DNA of 64,000 bases from Lachnoclostridium sp. An181 (GTDB taxonomy: Bacteria > Bacillota > Clostridia > Lachnospirales > Lachnospiraceae). The notes below the pieces were generated by a model. That model saw only the letters and a program-made list of their open reading frames with translations. It did not search any database and had not been told where the DNA came from. Positions within the stretch are counted from its first letter, which is position 1. Every line of letters begins with the position of its first letter. A program made the translations under genes and the position numbers. Of the stretch, positions 56,674-64,000 are shown in pieces. The stretch is taken from NCBI RefSeq assembly GCF_002160325.1, contig NZ_NFKJ01000011.1, positions 1 to 64,000 on the forward strand, given 5' to 3'.

Positions 56674-58047
56674 ATGCAGAAAAATGATACTGCGGTTGTG
56701 ACAATTGAGGATATCGGAGTAAATGGCGAAGGAATCGGAAAGGTGGACGGCTATACGCTTTTTATCAAGGATGCGGTCATCGGAGATACGGTGGAAGCAA
56801 AAGTGATGAAGGCAAAGAAAAATTACGGTTACGCAAAACTGTTGAAAGTCATAGACCCATCCCCTGCAAGAGTACGGCCGGCCTGTCCGATTGCAAGGCA
56901 GTGCGGCGGATGCCAGATCCAGGAGATGGATTATGAAAAACAGCTCTGGTTTAAGGAGGAGAAGATCAAAAATAACCTGGAGAGGATTGGCGGCTTTGAC
57001 AGGGATCTGATCGAGTCTGTCACAGAGGAAATCTGCGGCATGGAAAGTCCGTACCGTTACCGAAATAAAGCACAATTCCCGATCGGAAGGAACAAGGAAG
57101 GGCATATCATCGCAGGATTTTATGCGGGCAGAACGCACCATATCATTGCGCAGGATGACTGTATGCTCGGAGTGCAGGTAAATAAAGAAATACTGGAAAT
57201 CATTGTCCGCTATATGGAGGAATGTCAGGTGGAGCCGTATGACGAGGAAAAACATAATGGGCTTGTACGCCATGTGCTCATCCGCTATGGATTTATCACA
57301 AAAGAGATCATGGTCTGTCTTGTCATAAACGGAGAACGTGTTCCAAATGCAGAAGTCTTGACAGAGCGCCTTGGCAGAATCTTAGGCATGACAAGCATTA
57401 CCCTAAGTGTCAACAAAGAAAAGACAAATGTGATCATGGGGAAGGAGATCAAGTCTTTGTGGGGACAGGATTACATCACGGACTATATCGGGGATGTGCA
57501 GTACCGTATTTCACCGCTTTCTTTTTATCAGGTAAATCCGGTGCAGACAGAAGTACTGTATAATCTGGCTCTTTCCTATGCAGGACTTTCCGGAGGTGAG
57601 ACGGTATGGGATCTGTACTGCGGAATCGGGACCATTTCCCTTTTCCTGGCAAAGAAAGCAAAGATGGTGTACGGCGTGGAGATCATTCCGCAGGCGATTG
57701 AGGATGCAAGGGACAATGCAAGAAGAAATGGAATTGAAAACGCAAAATTTTTCGTTGGGAAAGCAGAGGAAGTGCTGCCAAGAGAGTATGAGAAGAATCA
57801 GGTGTACGCGGATGTCATTGTGGTGGATCCTCCGAGAAAAGGGTGCGATGAGAGCCTGCTGGACACGATGCTTAGAATGCAGCCAAAAAGAATTGTGTAT
57901 GTGAGCTGCGACAGTGCGACACTTGCGAGAGATTTGAAGATCTTGTGTGAGGGCGGATATGAGATTGTGAAGGTAAGAGGAGTGGACCAGTTTCCGCACA
58001 CGGTGCATGTGGAGACGGTTGCTCTACTCATACGAAATGCTGTATAA
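56674..58047 (+). CDS. 23S rRNA (uracil-5-)-methyltransferase, RlmD/RlmCD-like
   Basis: A 457-residue SAM-dependent RNA methyltransferase. Seen: an N-terminal TRAM domain (about 1-60), [4Fe-4S] ligands CPIARQCGGCQIQ plus DDCMLG, SAM motif DLYCGIGTISLFL, catalytic VDPPRKGCD and the nucleophile Cys in VSCDSATLARD. It makes m5U in 23S rRNA (sites such as U747 or U1939 in other bacteria). A related gene without the TRAM domain lies 2.7 kb downstream. GGAGG precedes the ATG. Confidence 0.94.
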   Translation: MQKNDTAVVTIEDIGVNGEGIGKVDGYTLFIKDAVIGDTVEAKVMKAKKNYGYAKLLKVIDPSPARVRPACPIARQCGGCQIQEMDYEKQLWFKEEKIKNNLERIGGFDRDLIESVTEEICGMESPYRYRNKAQFPIGRNKEGHIIAGFYAGRTHHIIAQDDCMLGVQVNKEILEIIVRYMEECQVEPYDEEKHNGLVRHVLIRYGFITKEIMVCLVINGERVPNAEVLTERLGRILGMTSITLSVNKEKTNVIMGKEIKSLWGQDYITDYIGDVQYRISPLSFYQVNPVQTEVLYNLALSYAGLSGGETVWDLYCGIGTISLFLAKKAKMVYGVEIIPQAIEDARDNARRNGIENAKFFVGKAEEVLPREYEKNQVYADVIVVDPPRKGCDESLLDTMLRMQPKRIVYVSCDSATLARDLKILCEGGYEIVKVRGVDQFPHTVHVETVALLIRNAV

Positions 58048-58481
58048 ATAAAATGAAAAATCAGATAAATACCACGAGATATAGTTATTTCTCCTTTGGG
58101 AGGAAAGCTCAAGGATGTGTCTTTGTACATCATTCTCACCGATCTTTTGATTTGATAATAAGCTTATAAAGAATCCGTATCGTTCTGATGTCAATTCTCC
58201 TATACTTGCCAAAGCAATCATTGTATCTAGTATTTTCTTATCTTCAATTTGTTTATAGGAGTATGGAAATACTATGTGTGGCAGATGCTTTTATGGATTT
58301 TGAAATAGCAATCAGGACAGAAAGCGTATATAATTTTGAAGGGGGCTAAAGTTGTCAAAATAGCATGATGGGAGAGAAGTATTTCTTTCCGATTGGAATT
58401 TTCCGGGATGTTGTCTTTAGTTGTCAGATTGCCAACAATAGTTGGTTGCCTATCAATTGGAAACTTTTGAGGTGTTTAGTT
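58048..58481. other. AT-rich region, possible gene remnant
   Basis: No intact gene is seen. On the minus strand a frame is open from about 58290 to 58024 and overlaps the methyltransferase 3' end. It reads like a real protein tail (YSYKQIEDKKILDTMIALA, GELTSERYGFF), but I do not recognise it, and it has no convincing start or ribosome-binding site. It could be a decayed gene. Confidence 0.3.
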
Positions 58482-58901
58482 ATGTATGAGAGAGAAAAAA
58501 TAATCCGGTTATGGTTTAGTATGTGGCTTACACAACAGGATTTTGGCATTGATGATATTTTCGCAGAAGATGTGGTTTATATAGAGAGCTGGGGGCCAAA
58601 ATATGATAACCGCAAAACAGTAAAACACTGGTTTGATGAATGGAATACGCGTGGTAAGGTCATCAGTTGGGATATTAAACAATTTATTCATAAAGACAAT
58701 CAAACTGTTGTAGTGTGGTATTTCAAAAACGAAATGTACAATGGTAAAATAGAAGAATTTGACGGAATTTCTATGATTGAATGGGCAGCAGATAATAAGA
58801 TAAAGTTATTAAAAGAATTTGGCTGTAATCGGAATAACTATAATCCTTATGAAAATGGGGACAAACCTCAATTTAGAGATGAAAAGGCAAGTTGGTTTTA
58901 A
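58482..58901 (+). CDS. SnoaL/NTF2-like protein
   Basis: A 139-residue protein with an NTF2-like fold. It opens MYEREKIIRLWFSMWLTQQD, then has DIFAEDVVYIESWGPKY, HWFDEWNTRGKVISWDI, TVVVWYFKNEM and EEFDGISMIEW, all typical of SnoaL-like ligand-binding or isomerase-like domains. The substrate is unknown. I start at ATG 58482 with GAGG 9 bases upstream rather than ATG 58365. Codon use is more AT-rich than its neighbours, which suggests recent acquisition. Confidence 0.78.
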   Translation: MYEREKIIRLWFSMWLTQQDFGIDDIFAEDVVYIESWGPKYDNRKTVKHWFDEWNTRGKVISWDIKQFIHKDNQTVVVWYFKNEMYNGKIEEFDGISMIEWAADNKIKLLKEFGCNRNNYNPYENGDKPQFRDEKASWF

Positions 58902-59105
58902 TAGTTGAATCGTCCTTGTAACTATCGAAAAACCAATAGCGGCGCATGAAGATAATGCAGTTTTGGCGGGTCAGCGTGTTCAACGGTTTTCTGATCTGCG
59001 ATACAGGTCCGATTTCCTGTAAAGCAATCGCATAGTAGCTGCTTTGTTTGGCTGCTCCCTTTCGCCAATAGATTTTCCGTAAAATGTTCCGAACAAGTAT
59101 CCTTA
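58902..59105. other. Region without a supported gene before the MATE leader
   Basis: Partial open frames occur on the minus strand (58873-59112 and 58922-59119), but neither resembles a family I know and they overlap each other in different frames. It could be the scar of a mobile or horizontally acquired segment. No insertion sequence ends or repeats are seen. Confidence 0.3.
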
Positions 59106-59134
59106 TTGACAAACCCCATAAAAATTTCTATAAT
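59106..59134 (+). promoter_or_regulatory. Consensus sigma-A promoter of the MATE gene
   Basis: -35 TTGACA (59106-59111), 17-base spacer, -10 TATAAT (59129-59134). It is the best promoter match in the window. The transcript would start near 59141, 120 bases before the coding start. Confidence 0.88.
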
Positions 59135-59140
59135 ACTAAT

Positions 59141-59233
59141 GCTTGCTCGGAGGGCAGATCATTCGTTGGAAATGATTGGCTGGATAAGGCACAGGCTGAA
59201 ATGTCTGTTCTTTATCCGGCTTTTTTTGTTTTT
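59141..59233 (+). promoter_or_regulatory. Terminator-containing leader (attenuator) before the MATE gene
   Basis: Hairpin 1 (59158-59176): ATCATT / AATGAT. Hairpin 2 (59179-59220): GCTGGATAAGGCACAG pairs with CTGTTCTTTATCCGGC and is followed by TTTTTTTG, a strong intrinsic terminator lying between promoter and gene. A GGAGGG (59149-59154) is followed by TTG 59166 and ATG 59172, opening a frame of about 23-25 codons across the terminator to TAA 59241-59243. Conditional termination is inferred. Confidence 0.65.
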
Positions 59234-59262
59234 AACAATATAAGCGGAGGTGTGAAAAAAGA

Positions 59263-60633
59263 ATGGATTTTCTAAACGAAAAAATTAAAAAGATTTACTT
59301 TAAATATTTAGCGGCAGCTTTTGGGAGTGCCTTGATCACGGCGATTTATTCCATAGTAGATATGGCGATGGTCGGTCAGTATCATGGACCAGAAGGGTCG
59401 GCAGCTCTGGCAGTGGTTGCTCCTATATGGAATATCATCTACAGTTTTGGCCTTTTGATGGGCATCGGTGGGTCAGTGCTTTTTAGTATTATCCGCGGCA
59501 AATCAGAGGGTGACCAGAAGAAATCAAACGAATATTTTACGGCCTCAGTGATCGGCTCTCTTATTCTTACTGCGATTATTTGGCTTGTGATCGTATTTTT
59601 TGATGAGAAACTGCTGTTGATTTTTGGGGCAAAGGACAACACGCTGGTACTGGCAAAAGAATATGTTGCTCCGATCAAGTTTGCAATCCCGTGTTTCCTG
59701 TTCAATCAGATGTTGGCAGCATATTTGCGAAACGATAAGAATCCGGCTCTTGCAACAGGAGCTGTTTTGACAGGTGGAATCTTTAATATATTTGGAGACT
59801 ATTTCTTTGTGTTTACCTGTGATATGGGTGCATATGGAGCAGGGCTTGCCACAGCCATTGGTTCGGCCATCAGTTTTGTTGTCATGATGTCCCATTTCTT
59901 TCAGAAGAAAAATTCCCTGCATCTGGTCAGGCCGACTCATTTATTCAAAAAATTGAAAGAGATTTTTGTCACAGGGTTTTCGACCTTTTTTATCGATGTG
60001 GCAATGGGGATCCTTACGATCCTGTTTAACAGACAGATCATGAAGTATCTGGGAACAAATGCCTTGGCTGTGTACGGGATAATCGTTAATATCAGTACAT
60101 TTGTACAGTGCTGTGCTTACAGTGTCGGGCAGGCTGCTCAGCCGATCATTTCCACAAATTTTGGCGCAGGAAAGGGCAAAAGAATCAGAGAGACATTGAA
60201 ATATGCATTGGGGACAACCGCATTTTTCAGCGTTCTGTGGACAGTGTTGAGTTTGGCGGTCCCAAATATGTTTATCCGCATTTTTATGGCCCCTACGCAA
60301 GAGGTGCTGCAAATAGCACCGGCAATCTTCAGGTACTATGGAATTTCTTTCCTTTTGTTGCCGCTGAACATTTTTTCGACTTATTATTTCCAGGCTTTGA
60401 TGCAGCCGAAAGCGGCATTTGTTGTTTCTGTGAGCAGGGGATTGATCATCAGCGGAATTTTTATATATTTGCTGCCGTCAATTGTTGGGGCCGATTTCAT
60501 TTGGTTCGCTATGCCGGTGACAGAAATGATCGTCGCAGTTTATGTCATAAAAGAGATGGTAAAATATACAAAACAGTTGAAAAATGAAAACAGCAGTGAT
60601 GTTGATTGTAAATGTGAGAATGGCTTGCTATAA
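59263..60633 (+). CDS. MATE-family efflux transporter
   Basis: A 456-residue membrane protein with about 12 helices. Seen: the N-terminal AFGSALITAIYSIVDMAMVGQY, GIGGSVLFSIIRGKSEGD and a second half with CAYSVGQAAQPIISTNFGAGKGKR, typical of MATE Na+- or H+-coupled exporters of drugs or metabolites. GGAGGTG precedes the ATG. It is preceded by an attenuator-like leader, so expression is probably induced. The substrate cannot be inferred. Confidence 0.93.
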   Translation: MDFLNEKIKKIYFKYLAAAFGSALITAIYSIVDMAMVGQYHGPEGSAALAVVAPIWNIIYSFGLLMGIGGSVLFSIIRGKSEGDQKKSNEYFTASVIGSLILTAIIWLVIVFFDEKLLLIFGAKDNTLVLAKEYVAPIKFAIPCFLFNQMLAAYLRNDKNPALATGAVLTGGIFNIFGDYFFVFTCDMGAYGAGLATAIGSAISFVVMMSHFFQKKNSLHLVRPTHLFKKLKEIFVTGFSTFFIDVAMGILTILFNRQIMKYLGTNALAVYGIIVNISTFVQCCAYSVGQAAQPIISTNFGAGKGKRIRETLKYALGTTAFFSVLWTVLSLAVPNMFIRIFMAPTQEVLQIAPAIFRYYGISFLLLPLNIFSTYYFQALMQPKAAFVVSVSRGLIISGIFIYLLPSIVGADFIWFAMPVTEMIVAVYVIKEMVKYTKQLKNENSSDVDCKCENGLL

Positions 60634-60746
60634 TGTGGTTAGTTTTACGTTTGTTTTGGCTGGTGAACACCTGCTGGAAGGAAAATGATATCAATGGAGA
60701 GGCACATTGATAAAAGGCTATGGAAAGGAACCGTATATAAAAGACA

Positions 60747-61889
60747 ATGGATTGTAAATTGAAAGAAAAAGGCTGCGGCGGATGTCCGATGCTTCTGATG
60801 CCGTATGAAGAACAGTTGAAAAAGAAACAAAAATATGTAAAAAAGCTGCTGGGATGCTTTGCAAAAGTGCAGCCCGTAAAAGGCATGGAACATCCATGGC
60901 ATTACAGGAACAAAGCAATCTCCACCTTTGCCGAAATCCAAGGAAGGCAGCTGATCAGCGGTATTTATGCATCGGGCAGCCATTATGTTCTGCCTGTGGA
61001 TACGTGTTTTTTGCATCACCCCGCGCTTGACGAGGCCATAAAGGCAGTGCGGAAAGCAGCGCGGGAATGCCGTTACCGGGCGTATGATGAGGATAAAAAA
61101 ACAGGACTGATACGCCATGTTCTTGTGCGGCACAGCCTGAAGACAGATGAGCTTCTCGTGGTTTTGGTAACTTCAGAAAAAGTACTGCCCGGGGCAAAAG
61201 ATTTTGTAAAAAGAGTAAGACAAAAGTGCCCGAAAATCACCACCATTGTCCAGAATATCAATCCGCGCTCTACGAGCGCAGTGCTGGGATTTTCCGAGAG
61301 AGTGCTTTATGGGAGAGGATTTATTGAGGACTGTCTGGGCGGAGTGGATTTTAGGATTTCTGCATCAAGCTTTTATCAGGTGAATCCTGTACAGACAGAA
61401 GTTTTGTACAAGACAGCCATTGAGATGGCAGCGCTAGACGGGACACAGAGTGTTTTGGACGCCTACTGTGGAGTGGGGACGATTGGATTGGTGGCAGCAG
61501 GACACGCAAAAAGTGTGATTGGGATTGAAAGAAATGGACAGGCCGTCAAATGTGCAGTGGAAAATGCGAAAATCAATGGGATTCAAAATGTCCGTTTCGT
61601 AAATGCAGATGCAAGTGATGCCATACAGCGCATGGCGGCAAGAGGTGAATGCGTGGACGTGGTATTTATGGATCCGCCAAGAGCCGGGAGTACTCCGCAA
61701 TTTTTGGCGGCAGTAAACCTGATGGCCCCGAAAAAACTGGTGTATATTTCCTGCAATCCGGAAACCCAGAAAAGAGATTTGGAGATTTTGAGAAAAATGG
61801 GATGGAAGGTGCGGCGCATACAGCCGGTGGATATGTTTCCGCACACGGATCATGTGGAGACGGTTGTACTCCTGGAGCGGAAATCTTAA
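60747..61889 (+). CDS. 23S rRNA (uracil-5-)-methyltransferase-like, TRAM-less
   Basis: A 380-residue RlmD-family methyltransferase. Seen: [4Fe-4S] ligands CKLKEKGCGGCP plus DTCFLHH, SAM motif DAYCGVGTIGLVA, catalytic MDPPRAGSTP and ISCNPETQKRD with the nucleophile Cys, and the C-terminal VDMFPHTDHVETVVLL. It starts directly at the cluster region and lacks the TRAM domain of the paralogue at 56.7 kb. It probably methylates a different 23S uridine. Confidence 0.92.
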   Translation: MDCKLKEKGCGGCPMLLMPYEEQLKKKQKYVKKLLGCFAKVQPVKGMEHPWHYRNKAISTFAEIQGRQLISGIYASGSHYVLPVDTCFLHHPALDEAIKAVRKAARECRYRAYDEDKKTGLIRHVLVRHSLKTDELLVVLVTSEKVLPGAKDFVKRVRQKCPKITTIVQNINPRSTSAVLGFSERVLYGRGFIEDCLGGVDFRISASSFYQVNPVQTEVLYKTAIEMAALDGTQSVLDAYCGVGTIGLVAAGHAKSVIGIERNGQAVKCAVENAKINGIQNVRFVNADASDAIQRMAARGECVDVVFMDPPRAGSTPQFLAAVNLMAPKKLVYISCNPETQKRDLEILRKMGWKVRRIQPVDMFPHTDHVETVVLLERKS

Positions 61890-61913
61890 TCTATGAATAG
61901 ATAATTCTACCGG

Positions 61914-61956
61914 TACTCTGCCGGGATCGCAAAGCATCGAAGGATCCCGGCAGGTA
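61914..61956. terminator. Hairpin between convergent methyltransferase and asnB genes
   Basis: CTGCCGGGATC pairs with GATCCCGGCAG around a loop of about 13 bases, without a T-run. It is probably a transcript end for both genes. Confidence 0.5.
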
Positions 61957-61985
61957 CGGTGGGTGATCTTCTTTATTTGGAAAAT

Positions 61986-63839
61986 TTATTGTACGATTTG
62001 AATGTGGTATTTTTCCAGCCAATAATTTACCTGCAGCATATAGGCAAGCATTTGCGGTCCGGCCATCAGCTGTCCGTACCATGGTTTTCCATAATCGGAC
62101 GGACTGTTTAAGAATGCGTGGACTTTTTTATCGTCCAATAATGGCCGGATCGGTGCGGAGGGGTCAAAAAGAACTTCCTTCAGCTGGTTTCCCAGCATTT
62201 TTTCATAGGCAGGATCATAAGTTTTGGGATATGGACTCTTTCGCCTCCAAAGGATGTCATCTGGCAGCATTCCTTCCCCAACGTGCCGCAGCAGCCCCTT
62301 TACAATGCCATTCGGGCATTTGATGTGCCATGGTATATTGAAAACATATTCCACGATCCGGTGGTCAGCAAGAGGCACTCTTGCCTCCAATCCGTTGTAC
62401 ATACTGGTGCGGTCCATCCGGTCCAGAAGCGTGACCATAAACCAGCGCAGATTCAGATATGCAATTTCCCGTCTCCGTTTCTCTTCCGGAGTGTCTTCGG
62501 GCAGGAGAGGGGTTTCGTGAATGGTTTGTTCATAAGCTGCGCGGGCATATTCCTCCATGTGCAGGGCTTGAATGACATCATCGCTTAAAAGTGCCTGCCT
62601 GGGTTCCATACTCATGGACCATGGAAATGCATCTGTTTGAAATGCTTTTGCATCGTGGAACCACGGATAACCGCCAAAGATTTCATCTGCACACTCACCG
62701 GTCAATGTGACCTTATTGTAATCCGTAACCTTTGAACAAAAATACAGCATGGAGGACTCTACATCAGCCATGCAGGGGAGATCTCTGGCATCCACTGCTT
62801 TATAGAGACACTCCAGCTGATCCTGGTTGCTGCATTCCAGAAAATGGTGGTTTGTGCCGGCAAAGGCAACCATTTGTTCCACATATGGCCGGTCCTGGCT
62901 GGGTTGGAAAGAATTTGACTCAAAATATTTGTTGTTATCCTGAAAATCAAAGGAAAATGTATTCAGTACTTTTCCCTGCTTTTTTAGCTCTCTGGCGCAG
63001 ATTGCTGTGACAAGACTGCTGTCCAGGCCGCCGGAAAGAAAGGTACTGATTGGAATATCCGAAAGCATTTGCTTTTTTACAGCATCTTCCACAAGCCATG
63101 CGGTCTTTTCAATGGTTTCTTCCATGGAATCTTCATGAGGACGGCTTTCCAGTTTCCAGTAGGGTTCAATGGTACAGGATTCATGATTAAAGATAAGGCA
63201 GTGGCCCGGGAGGACTTCCTTGATATTTTTAAAAACACCTTTTCCATAAGTTTTTGCAGGGCCAAGTGCAAAAATTTCACAAAGTCCGCTGCTATCCAGA
63301 ACGGGATTGATACCCGGATAGGCGAACAGACCTTTAATCTCAGAGGAGAAAACAAGTGTTTTGTTTATCATCGTATAGAACAGGGGTTTCACACCAAGGC
63401 GGTCCCGGAACAGATAAATCTGACCAGGTATGGAATCCCAAAGTGCAATCGCAAAAATTCCATTCAGTTTTTTGATATAGTCTTTACCGTGCAGCATATA
63501 TCCGGCCAGTATCACTTCCGTATCACTGGTGGTATGGAATGTAGCTCCTTCCGACAAAAGTTCTGTTTTCAATTCTTGCATATTATAGATTTCACCGTTA
63601 AAGACAATCGCACATTCTCTGCCTGACTGTTTTCTTACCATGGGCTGCTGCCCGGTGAGCAGGTCAATGATTTCCAGCCGCACATGGGCCAGACCGCACA
63701 GAGGACTTAGATAAGTCCCCTCATCGTCAGGGCCTCTGCGTTTTTGCGCACGGTTCATATCATCCAGGATTTGCTCCCATTTGTCTTTTTTTGCGGTGTA
63801 ATTTTCATTAGCATTATAAAAACCTGCAATTCCACACAT
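61986..63839 (-). CDS. asnB: Glutamine-hydrolysing asparagine synthetase
   Basis: A 617-residue enzyme making asparagine from aspartate, glutamine and ATP. Seen: N-terminal class II glutaminase with catalytic Cys2 (MCGIAGF), RLGVKPLFY, and the synthetase domain with PP-loop FLSGGLDSSLVTA and EARVPLADHRIVEY. It begins 14 bases after the end of a dipicolinate synthase gene and is preceded by AAAAGGAG, so the two are probably co-transcribed, possibly during sporulation (inference). Confidence 0.95.
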   Translation of the reverse strand: MCGIAGFYNANENYTAKKDKWEQILDDMNRAQKRRGPDDEGTYLSPLCGLAHVRLEIIDLLTGQQPMVRKQSGRECAIVFNGEIYNMQELKTELLSEGATFHTTSDTEVILAGYMLHGKDYIKKLNGIFAIALWDSIPGQIYLFRDRLGVKPLFYTMINKTLVFSSEIKGLFAYPGINPVLDSSGLCEIFALGPAKTYGKGVFKNIKEVLPGHCLIFNHESCTIEPYWKLESRPHEDSMEETIEKTAWLVEDAVKKQMLSDIPISTFLSGGLDSSLVTAICARELKKQGKVLNTFSFDFQDNNKYFESNSFQPSQDRPYVEQMVAFAGTNHHFLECSNQDQLECLYKAVDARDLPCMADVESSMLYFCSKVTDYNKVTLTGECADEIFGGYPWFHDAKAFQTDAFPWSMSMEPRQALLSDDVIQALHMEEYARAAYEQTIHETPLLPEDTPEEKRRREIAYLNLRWFMVTLLDRMDRTSMYNGLEARVPLADHRIVEYVFNIPWHIKCPNGIVKGLLRHVGEGMLPDDILWRRKSPYPKTYDPAYEKMLGNQLKEVLFDPSAPIRPLLDDKKVHAFLNSPSDYGKPWYGQLMAGPQMLAYMLQVNYWLEKYHIQIVQ

Positions 63840-63853
63840 CTTTTACACTCCTT

Positions 63854-64000
63854 TTAACATATGATAGGCTGATACTGTCTGCCCTCCAGAGCAGTTTCCA
63901 GGGAAGGGATCAAAAGCTCTGTATGCGCGATCATGGAATTTGGCTTTTTCTCCGGGTTATCCTGGCCAAAAGGAATAAAGTAAATATTTTTTGCATTCAG
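63854..64000 (-). CDS. Dipicolinate synthase subunit B, C-terminal end (5' part outside the window)
   Basis: The last 48 codons of a minus-strand gene. They read NIYFIPFGQDNPEKKPNSM and end with ALEGRQYQPIIC. This matches the C-terminus of DpaB/SpoVFB, a flavoprotein that with DpaA makes dipicolinic acid for spores. Because only a fragment is present, identity rests on this tail. It supports a spore-forming host. Confidence 0.78.
   Translation of the reverse strand: MNAKNIYFIPFGQDNPEKKPNSMIAHTELLIPSLETALEGRQYQPIIC

Noticed and set aside
59084-59275. A 63-codon plus-strand frame across the MATE leader
   Set aside because: It overlaps the consensus promoter and terminator and has no ribosome-binding site; the shorter leader frame from 59166/59172 is the only plausible one.
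1-64000. CRISPR arrays, insertion sequences, prophage or integrase genes
   Set aside because: No regularly spaced repeats, transposase, integrase or terminal inverted repeats were seen in the window.

Overview
The window looks like chromosome of a spore-forming, anaerobic Firmicute of the Lachnospiraceae, probably a gut mucin- or milk-glycan-degrading species of the Ruminococcus gnavus/torques/lactaris type. This is an inference. It rests on the gene orders rpsF-ssb-rpsR and gdpP-rplI-dnaB, a class B sortase, an anaerobic sulfatase-maturating enzyme, the end of a dipicolinate synthase gene, and very large cell-wall-anchored glycosidases with FIVAR-like stalks. All coding assignments come from reading the translations and motifs; no database search was run.

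Layout. 0.1-6.7 kb: a 2206-residue surface protein fusing a GH29 alpha-fucosidase to a GH20 enzyme. 6.9-12.6 kb: a membrane protein, a HAD phosphatase, a radical-SAM sulfatase-maturating enzyme, and a minus-strand operon of a sulfatase plus two half-size CHR transporters. 12.8-18.2 kb: tRNA-Cys, a subtilisin-like protease, a cysteine desulfidase-like gene with a class B sortase and DUF951, then rpsF-ssb-rpsR. 18.3 kb: glpK. 20-41.7 kb: the core glycan island, holding a GH112 phosphorylase, a three-component sugar ABC importer with a 55-residue membrane protein, three AraC-type regulators, a GH136-type lacto-N-biosidase with its partner protein, a second GH29 protein, and a sugar nucleotidyltransferase-NahK-GalE operon. 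42-64 kb: mostly housekeeping (M18 aminopeptidase, GdpP, L9, DnaB, MutS2, two-component system, 23S rRNA methyltransferases, MATE pump, AsnB), plus an orphan sugar-binding lipoprotein and an HtrA-like protein lacking all three catalytic residues.

How it works together (inference from families). The GH29 enzymes would remove fucose from Lewis-type caps on type 1 chains. The GH20 and GH136 enzymes would then release a disaccharide such as lacto-N-biose outside the cell. The ABC importer would bring it in, GH112 would phosphorolyse it to galactose-1-phosphate and GlcNAc/GalNAc, NahK would phosphorylate the free hexosamine, and the nucleotidyltransferase and GalE would route the sugar phosphates into UDP-sugar metabolism. 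The sulfatase and its maturase suggest that sulfated mucin is also attacked. All three giant enzymes end in the same SAKTGD sorting motif, and a class B sortase lies in the same window, so surface display by that sortase is a testable link.

The most unusual items are the GH29-GH20 fusion, the GH136 gene with its partner just upstream, the catalytically dead HtrA-like protein, a terminator-containing leader with a possible leader peptide before the MATE pump, a pair of palindromic operators around the second GH29 promoter, and the pairing of a sulfatase with CHR transporters.
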